DNA of 64,000 nt from CAWVWD01 sp965662365 (GTDB taxonomy: Bacteria > Bacteroidota > Bacteroidia > Chitinophagales > Saprospiraceae), in the NCBI GenBank assembly GCA_965662365.1, contig CBFIHR010000012.1, positions 1 through 64,000 on the forward strand, given 5' to 3'. The position numbers and the translations under genes are program-made. The notes beneath the pieces are model-generated. The model had not been told where the DNA came from. It saw only the letters and a program-made list of their open reading frames with translations, and searched no databases. The first letter of the stretch is position 1. Each line of letters opens with the position of its first letter. Positions 53,939-61,837 of this stretch are shown piece after piece.

Positions 53939-54172
53939 TTAAATTCTACATCATTCTACAAAGAAAAGTATATTTTTTAATAAAAAATTCCATTTAGGTC
54001 AGATTGTCAACGCTTCATACTTCACACCTCTAACTTCATACTTCTTTATTTCCGTTTATAAATAACATCTAACCGCTTATGAAAATATACGACCGCTTAT
54101 GAATTATCAATGGTTTTATACCATTTTTTATATGAATTTTGAGGTATCAAAAATAAATTAAAAACTAAAAAA

Positions 54173-55702
54173 ATGACAATGAAACATTCATTCATATTTT
54201 TATCATTTAGCGTATTTTTTTGCCTTTCGTTTATCACGAAATCTCGTGGAGCAAACGATAGTTTAGTACAAACTACAGTTTCAGAATTGATATATTTTGA
54301 TTTCGATAGATCAGAACTTTCAGCTACTGAGCAACTAAAATTAGATGCTTTTGTCCATTCTAATATTAATAAAGAGCGAAAAGTTATCGGTGTCAATATC
54401 AACGGACATACCGATTCTTACGGTTCGGATGCGTACAATATCGAACTTTCTAAAAAACGAGCAATGGCTGTTTATTATCGAATTTTACAATTAGGAATAC
54501 CTAAAGATTTGGTAACCTATCAAGGTTTTGGAGAGCAACAATTAATCATTGCGAAAGGCGACCAAACTACACAAAAAGAAAATCGTCGAGTGACGGTAAC
54601 GCTGACGCTCGAAGCAATCAAGACAATCGAAACCCAAGAATTTGAAACAACTTTAACCTTGTCAGACTTGTATCAAAATACCCAAAAACCTTATGACGCT
54701 TTCACGATACGAGCTGGCGAGGTTGCTTTTCTCAATGGTAAAAATACCCGATTACAGTTTATGTCAGATGCGTTTTCGCATTTGCCGAAAGGCACACCGA
54801 TTGAAATCCGAATGACGGAGTATTACAACTATTCGGATATGATTCTCGCCAACCTCACCACCGAAATTGACGGCAAAATGCTCTCTACAAACGGCATGAT
54901 TTACGTCGAAGCATTCGCCAATGGACGACTAATAAATATGACAGGACAGGCTTACGCTTGGTTTCCAAAATCAGAATTTGACGACATGCAGCCGTACTTT
55001 GGTGAGGAAGGCGAGGAAGGTGTAACTTGGGAAAGGTTAGCCGGAGATATTAATGAAACTAATCATTTACAAAAGTATTATACTTACTTAAAAAAGGTTG
55101 ATGAAATTGACAATAGCTGGTCGTATACCTTGAAAGGTCGAGAGTTGAATAAATGGCAAAAATTTCGTCATATCGTATTATTCGGGCGAGAATATTATGA
55201 ACGGACGATTACGGACGAAACCAAAACCGTTCGCAATGTCCAAAGTATATTTGAACCCGATACAATTGATGTTTATGACGCATTTAATAATTTTAGTAAC
55301 AATGAAGTTTACCAAAGTCAAATGCAAAATATTTTGGATAACGAAATTTTATCCATTCATCAGTTAGGTTGGATCAACTGCGATAGATTTTATGATGTTC
55401 CAGAAGAAAGTAAACGCTCTTTAGCCATTAATATTAAACCTAATAAAAACCTTTCTGTAAAGGTAATTTTCGAAAAAGAAAACGCCATTGTGGCAGCTTA
55501 TAGCAATTTTAGAAACTACGTTGCGAGTGGTTTACCAAAAGATTTAAAAGTAACCGTTGTTGCGATTCGTACCTCAAACGATAAACCCGAATTAGCAATT
55601 AAAAAATTATCAAAAGTTCAAGATTTGAATAATGATGATTTAGAGTTTGTGGCTTATGACGATTTAGAGGCATTTCGGAAAGCGTTGAAGGTTTTGGATT
55701 AA
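54173..55702 (+). CDS. Secreted OmpA-domain protein with unknown C-terminal region
   Basis: A 509-residue protein. After a signal peptide (a hydrophobic FIFLSFSVFFCLSF core), residues about 40-150 form an OmpA-type peptidoglycan-binding domain: LIYFDFDRSELSATEQLKLD, INGHTDSYGSDAYNIELSKK, RAMAVYYRIL and ENRRVTVTL. The Asp and Arg that bind diaminopimelate are present. The remaining 350 residues (starting RAGEVAFLNGKNTRLQF) are unlike anything I recognise. OmpA domains normally sit at the C-terminus, so the order is reversed here. It probably tethers an extracytoplasmic function to the cell wall. Confidence 0.8.
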   Translation: MTMKHSFIFLSFSVFFCLSFITKSRGANDSLVQTTVSELIYFDFDRSELSATEQLKLDAFVHSNINKERKVIGVNINGHTDSYGSDAYNIELSKKRAMAVYYRILQLGIPKDLVTYQGFGEQQLIIAKGDQTTQKENRRVTVTLTLEAIKTIETQEFETTLTLSDLYQNTQKPYDAFTIRAGEVAFLNGKNTRLQFMSDAFSHLPKGTPIEIRMTEYYNYSDMILANLTTEIDGKMLSTNGMIYVEAFANGRLINMTGQAYAWFPKSEFDDMQPYFGEEGEEGVTWERLAGDINETNHLQKYYTYLKKVDEIDNSWSYTLKGRELNKWQKFRHIVLFGREYYERTITDETKTVRNVQSIFEPDTIDVYDAFNNFSNNEVYQSQMQNILDNEILSIHQLGWINCDRFYDVPEESKRSLAINIKPNKNLSVKVIFEKENAIVAAYSNFRNYVASGLPKDLKVTVVAIRTSNDKPELAIKKLSKVQDLNNDDLEFVAYDDLEAFRKALKVLD

Positions 55703-55707
55703 AAATA

Positions 55708-55747
55708 AAAGGTCGAATGTTCTTGAAACATTCGACCTTTCTATCAT
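55708..55747. terminator. Bidirectional terminator, palindromic family C
   Basis: A perfect 14-base stem (55708-55721 and 55727-55740) with loop CTTGA, between convergent genes. Outer bases AAAGGTCGA/TCGACCTTTCTAT are the same as after fabI, and the inner stem differs but still pairs. Confidence 0.8.
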
Positions 55748-56269
55748 TTATTCTTCTTTTGGATTAAACTCCAAAGCAGCTTGAGGGTCTTTTAAATCCT
55801 TGACTTTTTGATAAATATCTGCCATTTTTAATGTCACATTGATTGATTCAAAATGTACTTCATCCTCTAAACCAATGTAAGTTTTCATTCGCCAATCTCT
55901 TTCACCTTGCTTTGTCAAAACATCAATCACAGGCATTTCTTGGTCAATCAAAACATATTCTTGAAAAGATTCGAGTGTTTGATACTTTCTAAACTTTGCA
56001 CTTCTATCGTAGTTTGAGGTCGAGTTGGATAAGACTTCGATGATCAATGTTGGATTTAAAATAGCATGGTTGCCATCTTTATACATTTTAGGTTCACCGA
56101 CTACAACAGAAGCATCAGCATAAACGCTATGTGCATATTCTGGCAAATAAATTTTCTGGTCACTATAGAATGCTTCAAAATTTTTCATCTGTAAAGCCAA
56201 CATAAATAACAATGAACTAATCGTTATTTTAAGTCTATTGTGCGAAATTGTTCCACTGCCATAATCCAA
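55748..56269 (-). CDS. Uma2 family endonuclease-like protein, short N-terminus
   Basis: A 173-residue PD-(D/E)XK-fold protein of the Uma2 type (PF05685). GTISHNRL, then YADASVVVGE (Asp), NPTLIIEVLSNSTSNYDRS (Glu) and KFRKYQTLESFQEYVLID are the family core with its catalytic acids. The start is TTG at 56269, three codons after an in-frame stop. The 25-40 residues that usually precede GTxxHN are missing. A promoter lies just upstream, so the short form may be the real product, or the gene may be decaying. Function is unknown for the family. Confidence 0.75.
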   Translation of the reverse strand: MDYGSGTISHNRLKITISSLLFMLALQMKNFEAFYSDQKIYLPEYAHSVYADASVVVGEPKMYKDGNHAILNPTLIIEVLSNSTSNYDRSAKFRKYQTLESFQEYVLIDQEMPVIDVLTKQGERDWRMKTYIGLEDEVHFESINVTLKMADIYQKVKDLKDPQAALEFNPKEE

Positions 56270-56305
56270 ATGTTTTATCTAAGAGTATGTTTGAAATCAT
56301 TCAAA

Positions 56306-56335
56306 CAAATATAATAAAAAACAGCGGTTCATCAA
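56306..56335 (-). promoter_or_regulatory. Promoter of the Uma2-like gene, TTG-N19-TATATTTG
   Basis: On the minus strand TTG (56335-56333), a 19-base spacer and TATATTTG (56313-56306) match the Bacteroidota consensus. Transcription would begin near 56300, about 30 bases before the TTG start codon. Confidence 0.65.
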
Positions 56336-56498
56336 TTTATGTTTTTGCCATTTTTATAACACCAGACGAAATATTGGACACTAAAAATCAAAGGAAATAA
56401 TCAAAACCTCAATTTTTCGATTTTTAAAACATTCTCTTAATAATCTTTAACGATATTTGCAGTTTCAAATCAATATCGAAATCGTTATTTATCGGAAT

Positions 56499-56556
56499 AA
56501 ACCTGACAGGAATTTTGCTTGGCCCGAAATTTCGGGAAAACCAGTCGGGTTTTTAT
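56499..56556 (+). promoter_or_regulatory. Compound hairpin in the porin leader (family A element with inserted palindrome)
   Basis: The outer stem AAACCTGACAGG pairs imperfectly with CCAGTCGGGTTT (56499-56510 and 56542-56553). Within it lies the perfect palindrome CCCGAAATTTCGGG (56523-56536). A run of T follows. A GATATTTG box (56452-56459) upstream would place this in the 5' leader of the porin gene, where it could attenuate transcription. Confidence 0.5.
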
Positions 56557-56579
56557 ACAACATTATAAAAATCGACAAA

Positions 56580-58538
56580 ATGCAACAGCACAATTTTGAC
56601 CAATTACTTTCAAAACTTTTTATTGTAATAATGTTGCTTTGTGGTTCTCAAACCCTCGTTTTTGCCCAACCCGATTCGATTCCAAACCAACGTCCTCAAC
56701 CGACTCAACAACCAATTATTCAAGAACCTGATACAAACGTTCTCCGTTATTTTAACTGGACAAATATCTCGGAACGCATCGACTTAAATGATACGACTTT
56801 AGCAGAATTTCAACAGTACGATGCGGCTCGGCAAGGTTTATTTTACGATTATATTCATATTGGCGATGTCGGTTCAGCAGCGAAGCCATTAGCTTTTACA
56901 CCAACAAATAGGCGAGGTTTTGAGGTCGGTTTACACGCTTACGATATTTATCAAATGCCTTATGATGAGGTCCGTTTTTTTGATGTGAATAAAGATTACA
57001 CCATCGCTTATTACTCACAAGCACAAGCACAAACAGACCTGATTTTTAAGGCCACTTATGCCAACAGTTTCAATGAAAATCGAGCAAATATCGCCTTAGA
57101 TTACAACCGAATTAGTGAAACAGCCTTGTATAATAATCAATTTGCACGACACACAAATTTAGTAGTTAATAGCTGGTTTCAGACCAAAAACAAACGCTAC
57201 ACAGGCCTTTTTGCTTGGTTACAAAATGTCAACGAACAAGAGATGAACGGCGGCGTAAGGGACACCGCTACCCTTTTCAATACAGGACAGTTTAACGCTC
57301 GTTCAACCATAAATATCAATACAAGTACCGCCAAAACTTCGCTTCGTAGCAACGAATTTATTTATGCTCAATATTATAGTTTATTACCAAATTCGGATAA
57401 TCTAAAACTCAAACATCGAGCAAATTTTCAAACTTTCGAGTACAAATTTTACGATACTTCGCCGGCTTCCGATTCTTCTTATTATGGCATTTTTCAAACG
57501 AATAATGTCGGTTTGCGGAATTTCATTCAATACAATAAATTAGAAAACGAAGCCACCATTCGATTAGATTATAAAGGGGCTTTAGATGTCGGTGCGGTTC
57601 ATTCTGTTTATTTTTTAAATCAAGAACCAGTCGATACAACGATTAACAATTTATTTCTAATTGGTGACTGGGATTTAATGTTGGGCGAACAACAATCTTA
57701 TGGTTTAAAGCTAAAAGCTCATTTTGGTTTATTGGACAATCGAGCAGATTACTTGCTACAAGGAAATCTATTTTTCGGTTTACCAAAACAAAACGCTCAG
57801 CTGAATATTTCGGCTTCGAGCCGAGGCTATGAGCCAACTTTGCAGCAGTTTCGAGTCTATGTTTCGCAACAAAAATTGTGGGAAACCGATTTTCAAAAAA
57901 CAATAGAAAACAAAGTTTCTGGTCGTATAGATTGGTCAGATAAATTATTGATTCAAGGAAATTATTTTTTGATCAACAACTTGATTTTTTGGGATACTTT
58001 AGCCTTTCCACAACAGTCGGATACGATTACAAATATCGGTCAATTAATGGTGCGATTAAACCTCAACATTGGCTCTTTTCACTTTGATAATGCCGTAGTT
58101 TTACAACAAACCGATAATTCGATTTTGCGTTTTCCGACCATTGCCACCAAGCACAGTTTATACTTTGAAGGCAACCTATTTAAAAATGCGTTATTCGGTC
58201 GAGTTGGTCTTGATATTCGATACAATACGGCTTATTATTTTGATAATTTCCAACCTGTTACCGGGCAGTTTTATCAACAAAACGACTGGCAGCAATCGCT
58301 GATTCCGATAGTCGATGGTTTCGCCAGTTTTCAAGTCAAATCATTCCGGGCATTTGTTAAGTTAGAAAACCTCAATCACCTAATTGATGCGAATCAAGTC
58401 TATTTCACGGCTCCAAATTTCCCGATGCGAGATTGGACGTTTCGTTTTGGGGTCTCCTGGTATTTTGCGGACGGTTTGCAAACGATGGAAAGTAGAGGAA
58501 GTACAAGTTCTCCACCTATGGGTGTTGGTGGATTTTAA
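56580..58538 (+). CDS. Putative porin (Porin_10-like outer-membrane protein)
   Basis: A 652-residue outer-membrane protein. I start it at the ATG at 56580 because the open frame's first 41 residues cover the leader hairpin. The signal sequence is LFIVIMLLCGSQTLVFAQ, followed by a Pro/Gln-rich linker. The rest is a long beta-barrel with repeated aromatic-ended strands (LRYFNWTNISERIDLNDTTL, FFDVNKDYTIAYYSQAQAQT, DWTFRFGVSWYFADG). I recognise the 'putative porin' family of Bacteroidota (PF14121 type), of unknown cargo. It ends with a short Gly/Ser-rich tail. Confidence 0.8.
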   Translation: MQQHNFDQLLSKLFIVIMLLCGSQTLVFAQPDSIPNQRPQPTQQPIIQEPDTNVLRYFNWTNISERIDLNDTTLAEFQQYDAARQGLFYDYIHIGDVGSAAKPLAFTPTNRRGFEVGLHAYDIYQMPYDEVRFFDVNKDYTIAYYSQAQAQTDLIFKATYANSFNENRANIALDYNRISETALYNNQFARHTNLVVNSWFQTKNKRYTGLFAWLQNVNEQEMNGGVRDTATLFNTGQFNARSTININTSTAKTSLRSNEFIYAQYYSLLPNSDNLKLKHRANFQTFEYKFYDTSPASDSSYYGIFQTNNVGLRNFIQYNKLENEATIRLDYKGALDVGAVHSVYFLNQEPVDTTINNLFLIGDWDLMLGEQQSYGLKLKAHFGLLDNRADYLLQGNLFFGLPKQNAQLNISASSRGYEPTLQQFRVYVSQQKLWETDFQKTIENKVSGRIDWSDKLLIQGNYFLINNLIFWDTLAFPQQSDTITNIGQLMVRLNLNIGSFHFDNAVVLQQTDNSILRFPTIATKHSLYFEGNLFKNALFGRVGLDIRYNTAYYFDNFQPVTGQFYQQNDWQQSLIPIVDGFASFQVKSFRAFVKLENLNHLIDANQVYFTAPNFPMRDWTFRFGVSWYFADGLQTMESRGSTSSPPMGVGGF

Positions 58539-58544
58539 GCTGAT

Positions 58545-58584
58545 CTTTCTTTAACGCTTTCTTTGAAGAAAACGTTAAAGAAAG
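58545..58584. terminator. Bidirectional terminator between the porin gene and tmk
   Basis: A perfect 12-base stem CTTTCTTTAACG/CGTTAAAGAAAG with a 16-base loop, placed between convergent genes. Confidence 0.7.
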
Positions 58585-58607
58585 GTGTAATTATGGCCCG
58601 ACAAATC

Positions 58608-59756
58608 CTACTGATTTTCCAAAATAAACGCTACCAAATCATCTTTCGTCAAAATCTTTGTAGAAGGAAAAAGGGCAATTTGACCGTTTTTAAACTCCAT
58701 TTTATCCCGTTCAAAATAATCGGTTACAATCGCTTTGCTTTCAGGTGAAAAAACATATAGAAAATCCATTGACTGCTCTAATTCTGACACCAATTTTAAT
58801 AAAGCATCATATTGCTGCTTCTCAGTAAAAATAATCGCCGCCCCTCGAATTTTGAGATTTTGAGGTAAAGTATAACTCAATTCGTAAGTCGGGAAAATCG
58901 TAGCAGGAACAGATTTTCCAACTTCAATTCCATTTTTTTCTAACGATTTTAAAAATAAATCACCTAAAGTTGCCGTATCAAGCCCTTCGATATATTCTGC
59001 GATAATTGCTTTTTTATGTTCAAAATTTTCAATCGTAGAAATTTCGTTTCCAATCGTTTCTAAAACTGTTTCAACATCAGCAGAAATATGGAAAATATCA
59101 TCAGTATCAATTTCAGAATTTTGGATTTTCCATTCGGGAAATTGTTCCGTGATATGATTTAGCATAATATGAGCGACTTCATCGATTGTTCCGCTTCCAT
59201 CAACTTCAATTATATTATCACCATTTTGCTTACGCAAAAATTCGACTGCACTTCGGTACTTTTTTCGAGTTTCGCCAAGATTTGTTTCAAACAATTCCTT
59301 AGGTTGATTCCGAATATTCATTCGTTCGTAACAGACCTCATTCGATACATTTAAAAAGAAAATAATATCCGGTTTAATCGCTTTTTCGTTAATTTCCATC
59401 ACTTTCTCAAACGGGAAATCTACCGCACTTTGATACACCAAAGACGACAAATAATAGCGATCAGAAATCACAATATGTGGTTCGTCCACTTTTAATAATG
59501 GCAAAATTTCTCGTTCGCAATGATCCAAACGATTCGCTGCAAACGCCAACGCCAGAACTCGTGGATGAAATTCCCTAATTTTTTTCATCAAAACTTGACG
59601 AATATAAATACCGCCACAAGAAGGATCGTGTGGTTCATAAGTTGATTTGATTTTATCGGTATAATGTTCGTCCAAAATACTCCTCAATCGACGACCAGCA
59701 GACGTTTTGCCCGAGCCATCTAAACCTTCAATAACGATAAATAACGATTTTCTCAT
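58608..59756 (-). CDS. tmk: Thymidylate kinase with an extra C-terminal domain
   Basis: A 382-residue protein, nearly twice the usual ~210. Residues 1 to about 210 are a complete dTMP kinase: P-loop IEGLDGSGKTSAGRRL, the substrate-binding AANRLDHCEREI, the DRYYLSSLVYQ motif, a lid region (RNQPKELFE) and a final Ile-Glu-Val-Asp. The enzyme makes dTDP for DNA synthesis. Residues about 211-382 are a separate domain that I do not recognise, starting after FPEWKIQNSE. It has alternating helices and strands (GAAIIFTEKQQYDALLKLVS, ESKAIVTDYFERDKM) and no known catalytic motif. One continuous frame joins the two. Confidence 0.88.
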   Translation of the reverse strand: MRKSLFIVIEGLDGSGKTSAGRRLRSILDEHYTDKIKSTYEPHDPSCGGIYIRQVLMKKIREFHPRVLALAFAANRLDHCEREILPLLKVDEPHIVISDRYYLSSLVYQSAVDFPFEKVMEINEKAIKPDIIFFLNVSNEVCYERMNIRNQPKELFETNLGETRKKYRSAVEFLRKQNGDNIIEVDGSGTIDEVAHIMLNHITEQFPEWKIQNSEIDTDDIFHISADVETVLETIGNEISTIENFEHKKAIIAEYIEGLDTATLGDLFLKSLEKNGIEVGKSVPATIFPTYELSYTLPQNLKIRGAAIIFTEKQQYDALLKLVSELEQSMDFLYVFSPESKAIVTDYFERDKMEFKNGQIALFPSTKILTKDDLVAFILENQ

Positions 59757-59821
59757 GCCTGCTTTAATTTGCCGTAAAGGTAAAGAATGATTTTTTAAAA
59801 GTGATTTAGGACGCCAACTTT

Positions 59822-59873
59822 ACAAAAGGTTAAAACCTATTAACTCAAAACAAAATATTTTAAACAAAAGGTT
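59822..59873 (+). promoter_or_regulatory. Two copies of ACAAAAGGTT upstream of the first S24 regulator
   Basis: The decamer occurs at 59822-59831 and 59864-59873; the second lies within TAAAC-AAAAG-GTTTA, a short palindrome. A third copy is at 60975-60984, before the second S24 gene. Self-regulated repressors usually bind such sites. Confidence 0.45.
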
Positions 59874-59954
59874 TATTTATTTTGTATATAAAACAAATTC
59901 ATGTAAATTGCGGTAAAATTCACAACATTTTATTGTTTTTAAATCATTTTGAAG

Positions 59955-60704
59955 ATGAAATACAATGGTTCAGATAGGGTTGAATTGACCAATAGGTTTG
60001 CAATTGTGTACAATTTGTTGGTTCAAAAAGGGGAAATTCGTAAAAATCATCCAACAAAAAGTAAGGCTGCTTTCGCAGAACGTTTATTAGGTTCGAAACA
60101 GTATGGTCATTTATTAGAAAAATTTCTCAAACAAAAAAGACAAATCGCTTATAAACATGCTCGTATTTTGTGTAATGAATATGGTGTGAATGAAAATTTT
60201 ATGTTTGATGGCGTTGGCGAACCTTTCGCAACTTATAATACTACAGCAAGTCACCAAAAAACAACAGAAAAACCAGTTTATACCGAGCCGAATTTAAGCG
60301 GTAATATTCTATTCACTAATGTCAAGGCTTTTGCAGGTACTGCGATTGACGCCGGTCCAAGTTCTGAAACTGGTCAATATAATTTTAGTTTGCCGGGTGT
60401 TCAAGGCAGAGGATTATTGGCTTTTCATATTGAGGGTAATAGTATGGAGCCAGTCTTAAATTATGGCGATTTGGTGATTTGTAAAGAAATCGAACATATT
60501 ACGGATATTCGTGAAAACGAAATTTATGCGATTAAAAATAGTGGTGCAGTTTGGGTAAAATACATTCAGCCTATTTATAGAAATGGCGTCGTTCGAGAGT
60601 TGAAATTAATTTCTGCCAATTATTTAGAACACGATCCGTTTGTTGAAGAAGTGAATGATTTTACAAGAATTTACAAAGTAATTCGTCGAGTGAGTAGTAT
60701 GTAG
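59955..60704 (+). CDS. LexA-like S24 peptidase/repressor, paralogue 1
   Basis: A 249-residue regulator; I prefer the ATG at 59955 over the TTG two codons earlier. The N-terminal ~90 residues form a helix-turn-helix-like domain (KSKAAFAERLLGSKQYGHLL, then ARILCNEYGVNENFMFDGVG). The C-terminal S24 domain has a possible cleavage Ala-Gly (AFAGTA, residues 127-128), catalytic Ser163 (EGNSMEPVL) and Lys202 (GAVWVKYI), spaced as in LexA and phage CI. It could therefore cut itself and lose DNA binding under stress. There are no phage genes nearby. Confidence 0.85.
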   Translation: MKYNGSDRVELTNRFAIVYNLLVQKGEIRKNHPTKSKAAFAERLLGSKQYGHLLEKFLKQKRQIAYKHARILCNEYGVNENFMFDGVGEPFATYNTTASHQKTTEKPVYTEPNLSGNILFTNVKAFAGTAIDAGPSSETGQYNFSLPGVQGRGLLAFHIEGNSMEPVLNYGDLVICKEIEHITDIRENEIYAIKNSGAVWVKYIQPIYRNGVVRELKLISANYLEHDPFVEEVNDFTRIYKVIRRVSSM

Positions 60705-60714
60705 ATTTTATCGA

Positions 60715-60772
60715 AAACTCAGAAAATTCCATCATTACGAAGTAAGTTAGAACGACGGGATTTTCTAAGTTT
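60715..60772 (+). terminator. Hairpin between the two S24 genes
   Basis: Arms of about 16 bases (60715-60730 and 60757-60772), with AGAAAATTCC pairing with GGGATTTTCT apart from one G-U pair, 11 bases beyond the first S24 stop. It would separate transcription of the two paralogues. The rest of this 290-base gap holds only the operator copy at 60975. Confidence 0.55.
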
Positions 60773-60974
60773 CAGCACTCGATGATACTACAATTTGTAC
60801 AAAATTTGATGAGGGGTCATCAGATTTTTCAAATGCTTTCTATCTTAAAGAGATAAAAATAATTGTTCAAAAAGTGTGCATAATAGTTAAACAAGTATTA
60901 ACTATTTGTTTATAATTTATAATCAAAAAGTTGCATATTTTAAAAAGTCGTTGTATCTTGCAGCATATTTAAAA

Positions 60975-60984
60975 ACAAAAGGTT
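60975..60984 (+). promoter_or_regulatory. Third copy of ACAAAAGGTT, upstream of the second S24 regulator
   Basis: It lies 11 bases before the ATG at 60995, just downstream of a TATCTTGC sequence (60955-60962) that resembles a -7 box missing one T. Binding here would block initiation. Confidence 0.45.
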
Positions 60985-60994
60985 ACAAACTCAA

Positions 60995-61726
60995 ATGACA
61001 GAACGCATCGCTTTAAATGAACGGTTTAAAAAAGTTTTTGAAGAGTTGGTCAAGCGAGGAGAAATCATCAAGAACAACCGACAAAAAAGTATGACGGCTT
61101 TTGCCAAAAAAATAGGGACAAAAGGTCATATTATCAACTGTTATCTAAACGATGAAGATGATAGAAAAATCACTTTAGATCAAACTAAAAAGTTATGTAA
61201 TATATATGGTGTTAGTGAAGATTTTATGTTAAAAGGAGAAGGGAAACCTTTTCTAAATAAAAAAAACTTACCGACTCCTGATGATAAAATATCTACAATT
61301 TTGAATATACCTTTTCATCCTAATATACTTTTTTCAAGCGTTGAGGCTTTTTCGAGTAACACGATTAGCGTCGAAGTTTTGGAAGATAATCAACGCTTTT
61401 TTATTCCGGGTGTAGAGGGCGATTTGGTCGCTTTCAATATCAATGGAAGAAGTATGGAACCGACGATATCAAATGGCGATATGGTGATTTGTAGCCCGAT
61501 TGAACGCAAGTCTGATGTCAAGGATAATCATATTTATGCTGTTGTTTCTAACTCTGCAGTTTGGGTAAAACGAGTGCAAAGAGAATTTAACGAAAAAGGA
61601 AAATGTACACATTTACGATTAATTTCTGATAATGCTGATGAGTTCGATCCTTTTGTGGTTGACGTAACAGAAATTCGTAAAGTATTGAAAGTCAGAAAGC
61701 GTCTGACAGGTTTGGACGATTTTTAA
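60995..61726 (+). CDS. LexA-like S24 peptidase/repressor, paralogue 2
   Basis: A 243-residue paralogue of the preceding gene with the same layout: N-terminal DNA-binding domain (KSMTAFAKKIGTKGHIINCY, IYGVSEDFMLKGEGKPF) and C-terminal S24 fold. Catalytic Ser153 (NGRSMEPTI) and Lys192 (SAVWVKRVQ) are kept. The site equivalent to Ala-Gly reads AFSSNT, so classical self-cleavage looks doubtful. The two copies may differ in how they respond to a signal. It has its own upstream region and a strong terminator. Confidence 0.85.
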   Translation: MTERIALNERFKKVFEELVKRGEIIKNNRQKSMTAFAKKIGTKGHIINCYLNDEDDRKITLDQTKKLCNIYGVSEDFMLKGEGKPFLNKKNLPTPDDKISTILNIPFHPNILFSSVEAFSSNTISVEVLEDNQRFFIPGVEGDLVAFNINGRSMEPTISNGDMVICSPIERKSDVKDNHIYAVVSNSAVWVKRVQREFNEKGKCTHLRLISDNADEFDPFVVDVTEIRKVLKVRKRLTGLDDF

Positions 61727-61787
61727 AATATTAGAAATGTTAACCAACATTTCGAAAACTATGTTGCTGCGTTTTTTAGATTGTTGT

Positions 61788-61819
61788 AATCCTCGTACTT
61801 TTTGTGCGAGGATTTTTTT
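61788..61819 (+). terminator. Terminator of the second S24 gene
   Basis: An 11-base stem AATCCTCGTAC/GTGCGAGGATT (one G-U) with a 5-base loop and then seven T. Confidence 0.85.
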
Positions 61820-61837
61820 ATTTAAATATTACTTTGA

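Noticed and set aside
59955..61726. Prophage or integrative element marked by the two S24 repressors
   Set aside because: No integrase, structural, lysis or replication genes lie on either side. The neighbours are tmk and membrane or peptidase genes of ordinary composition.
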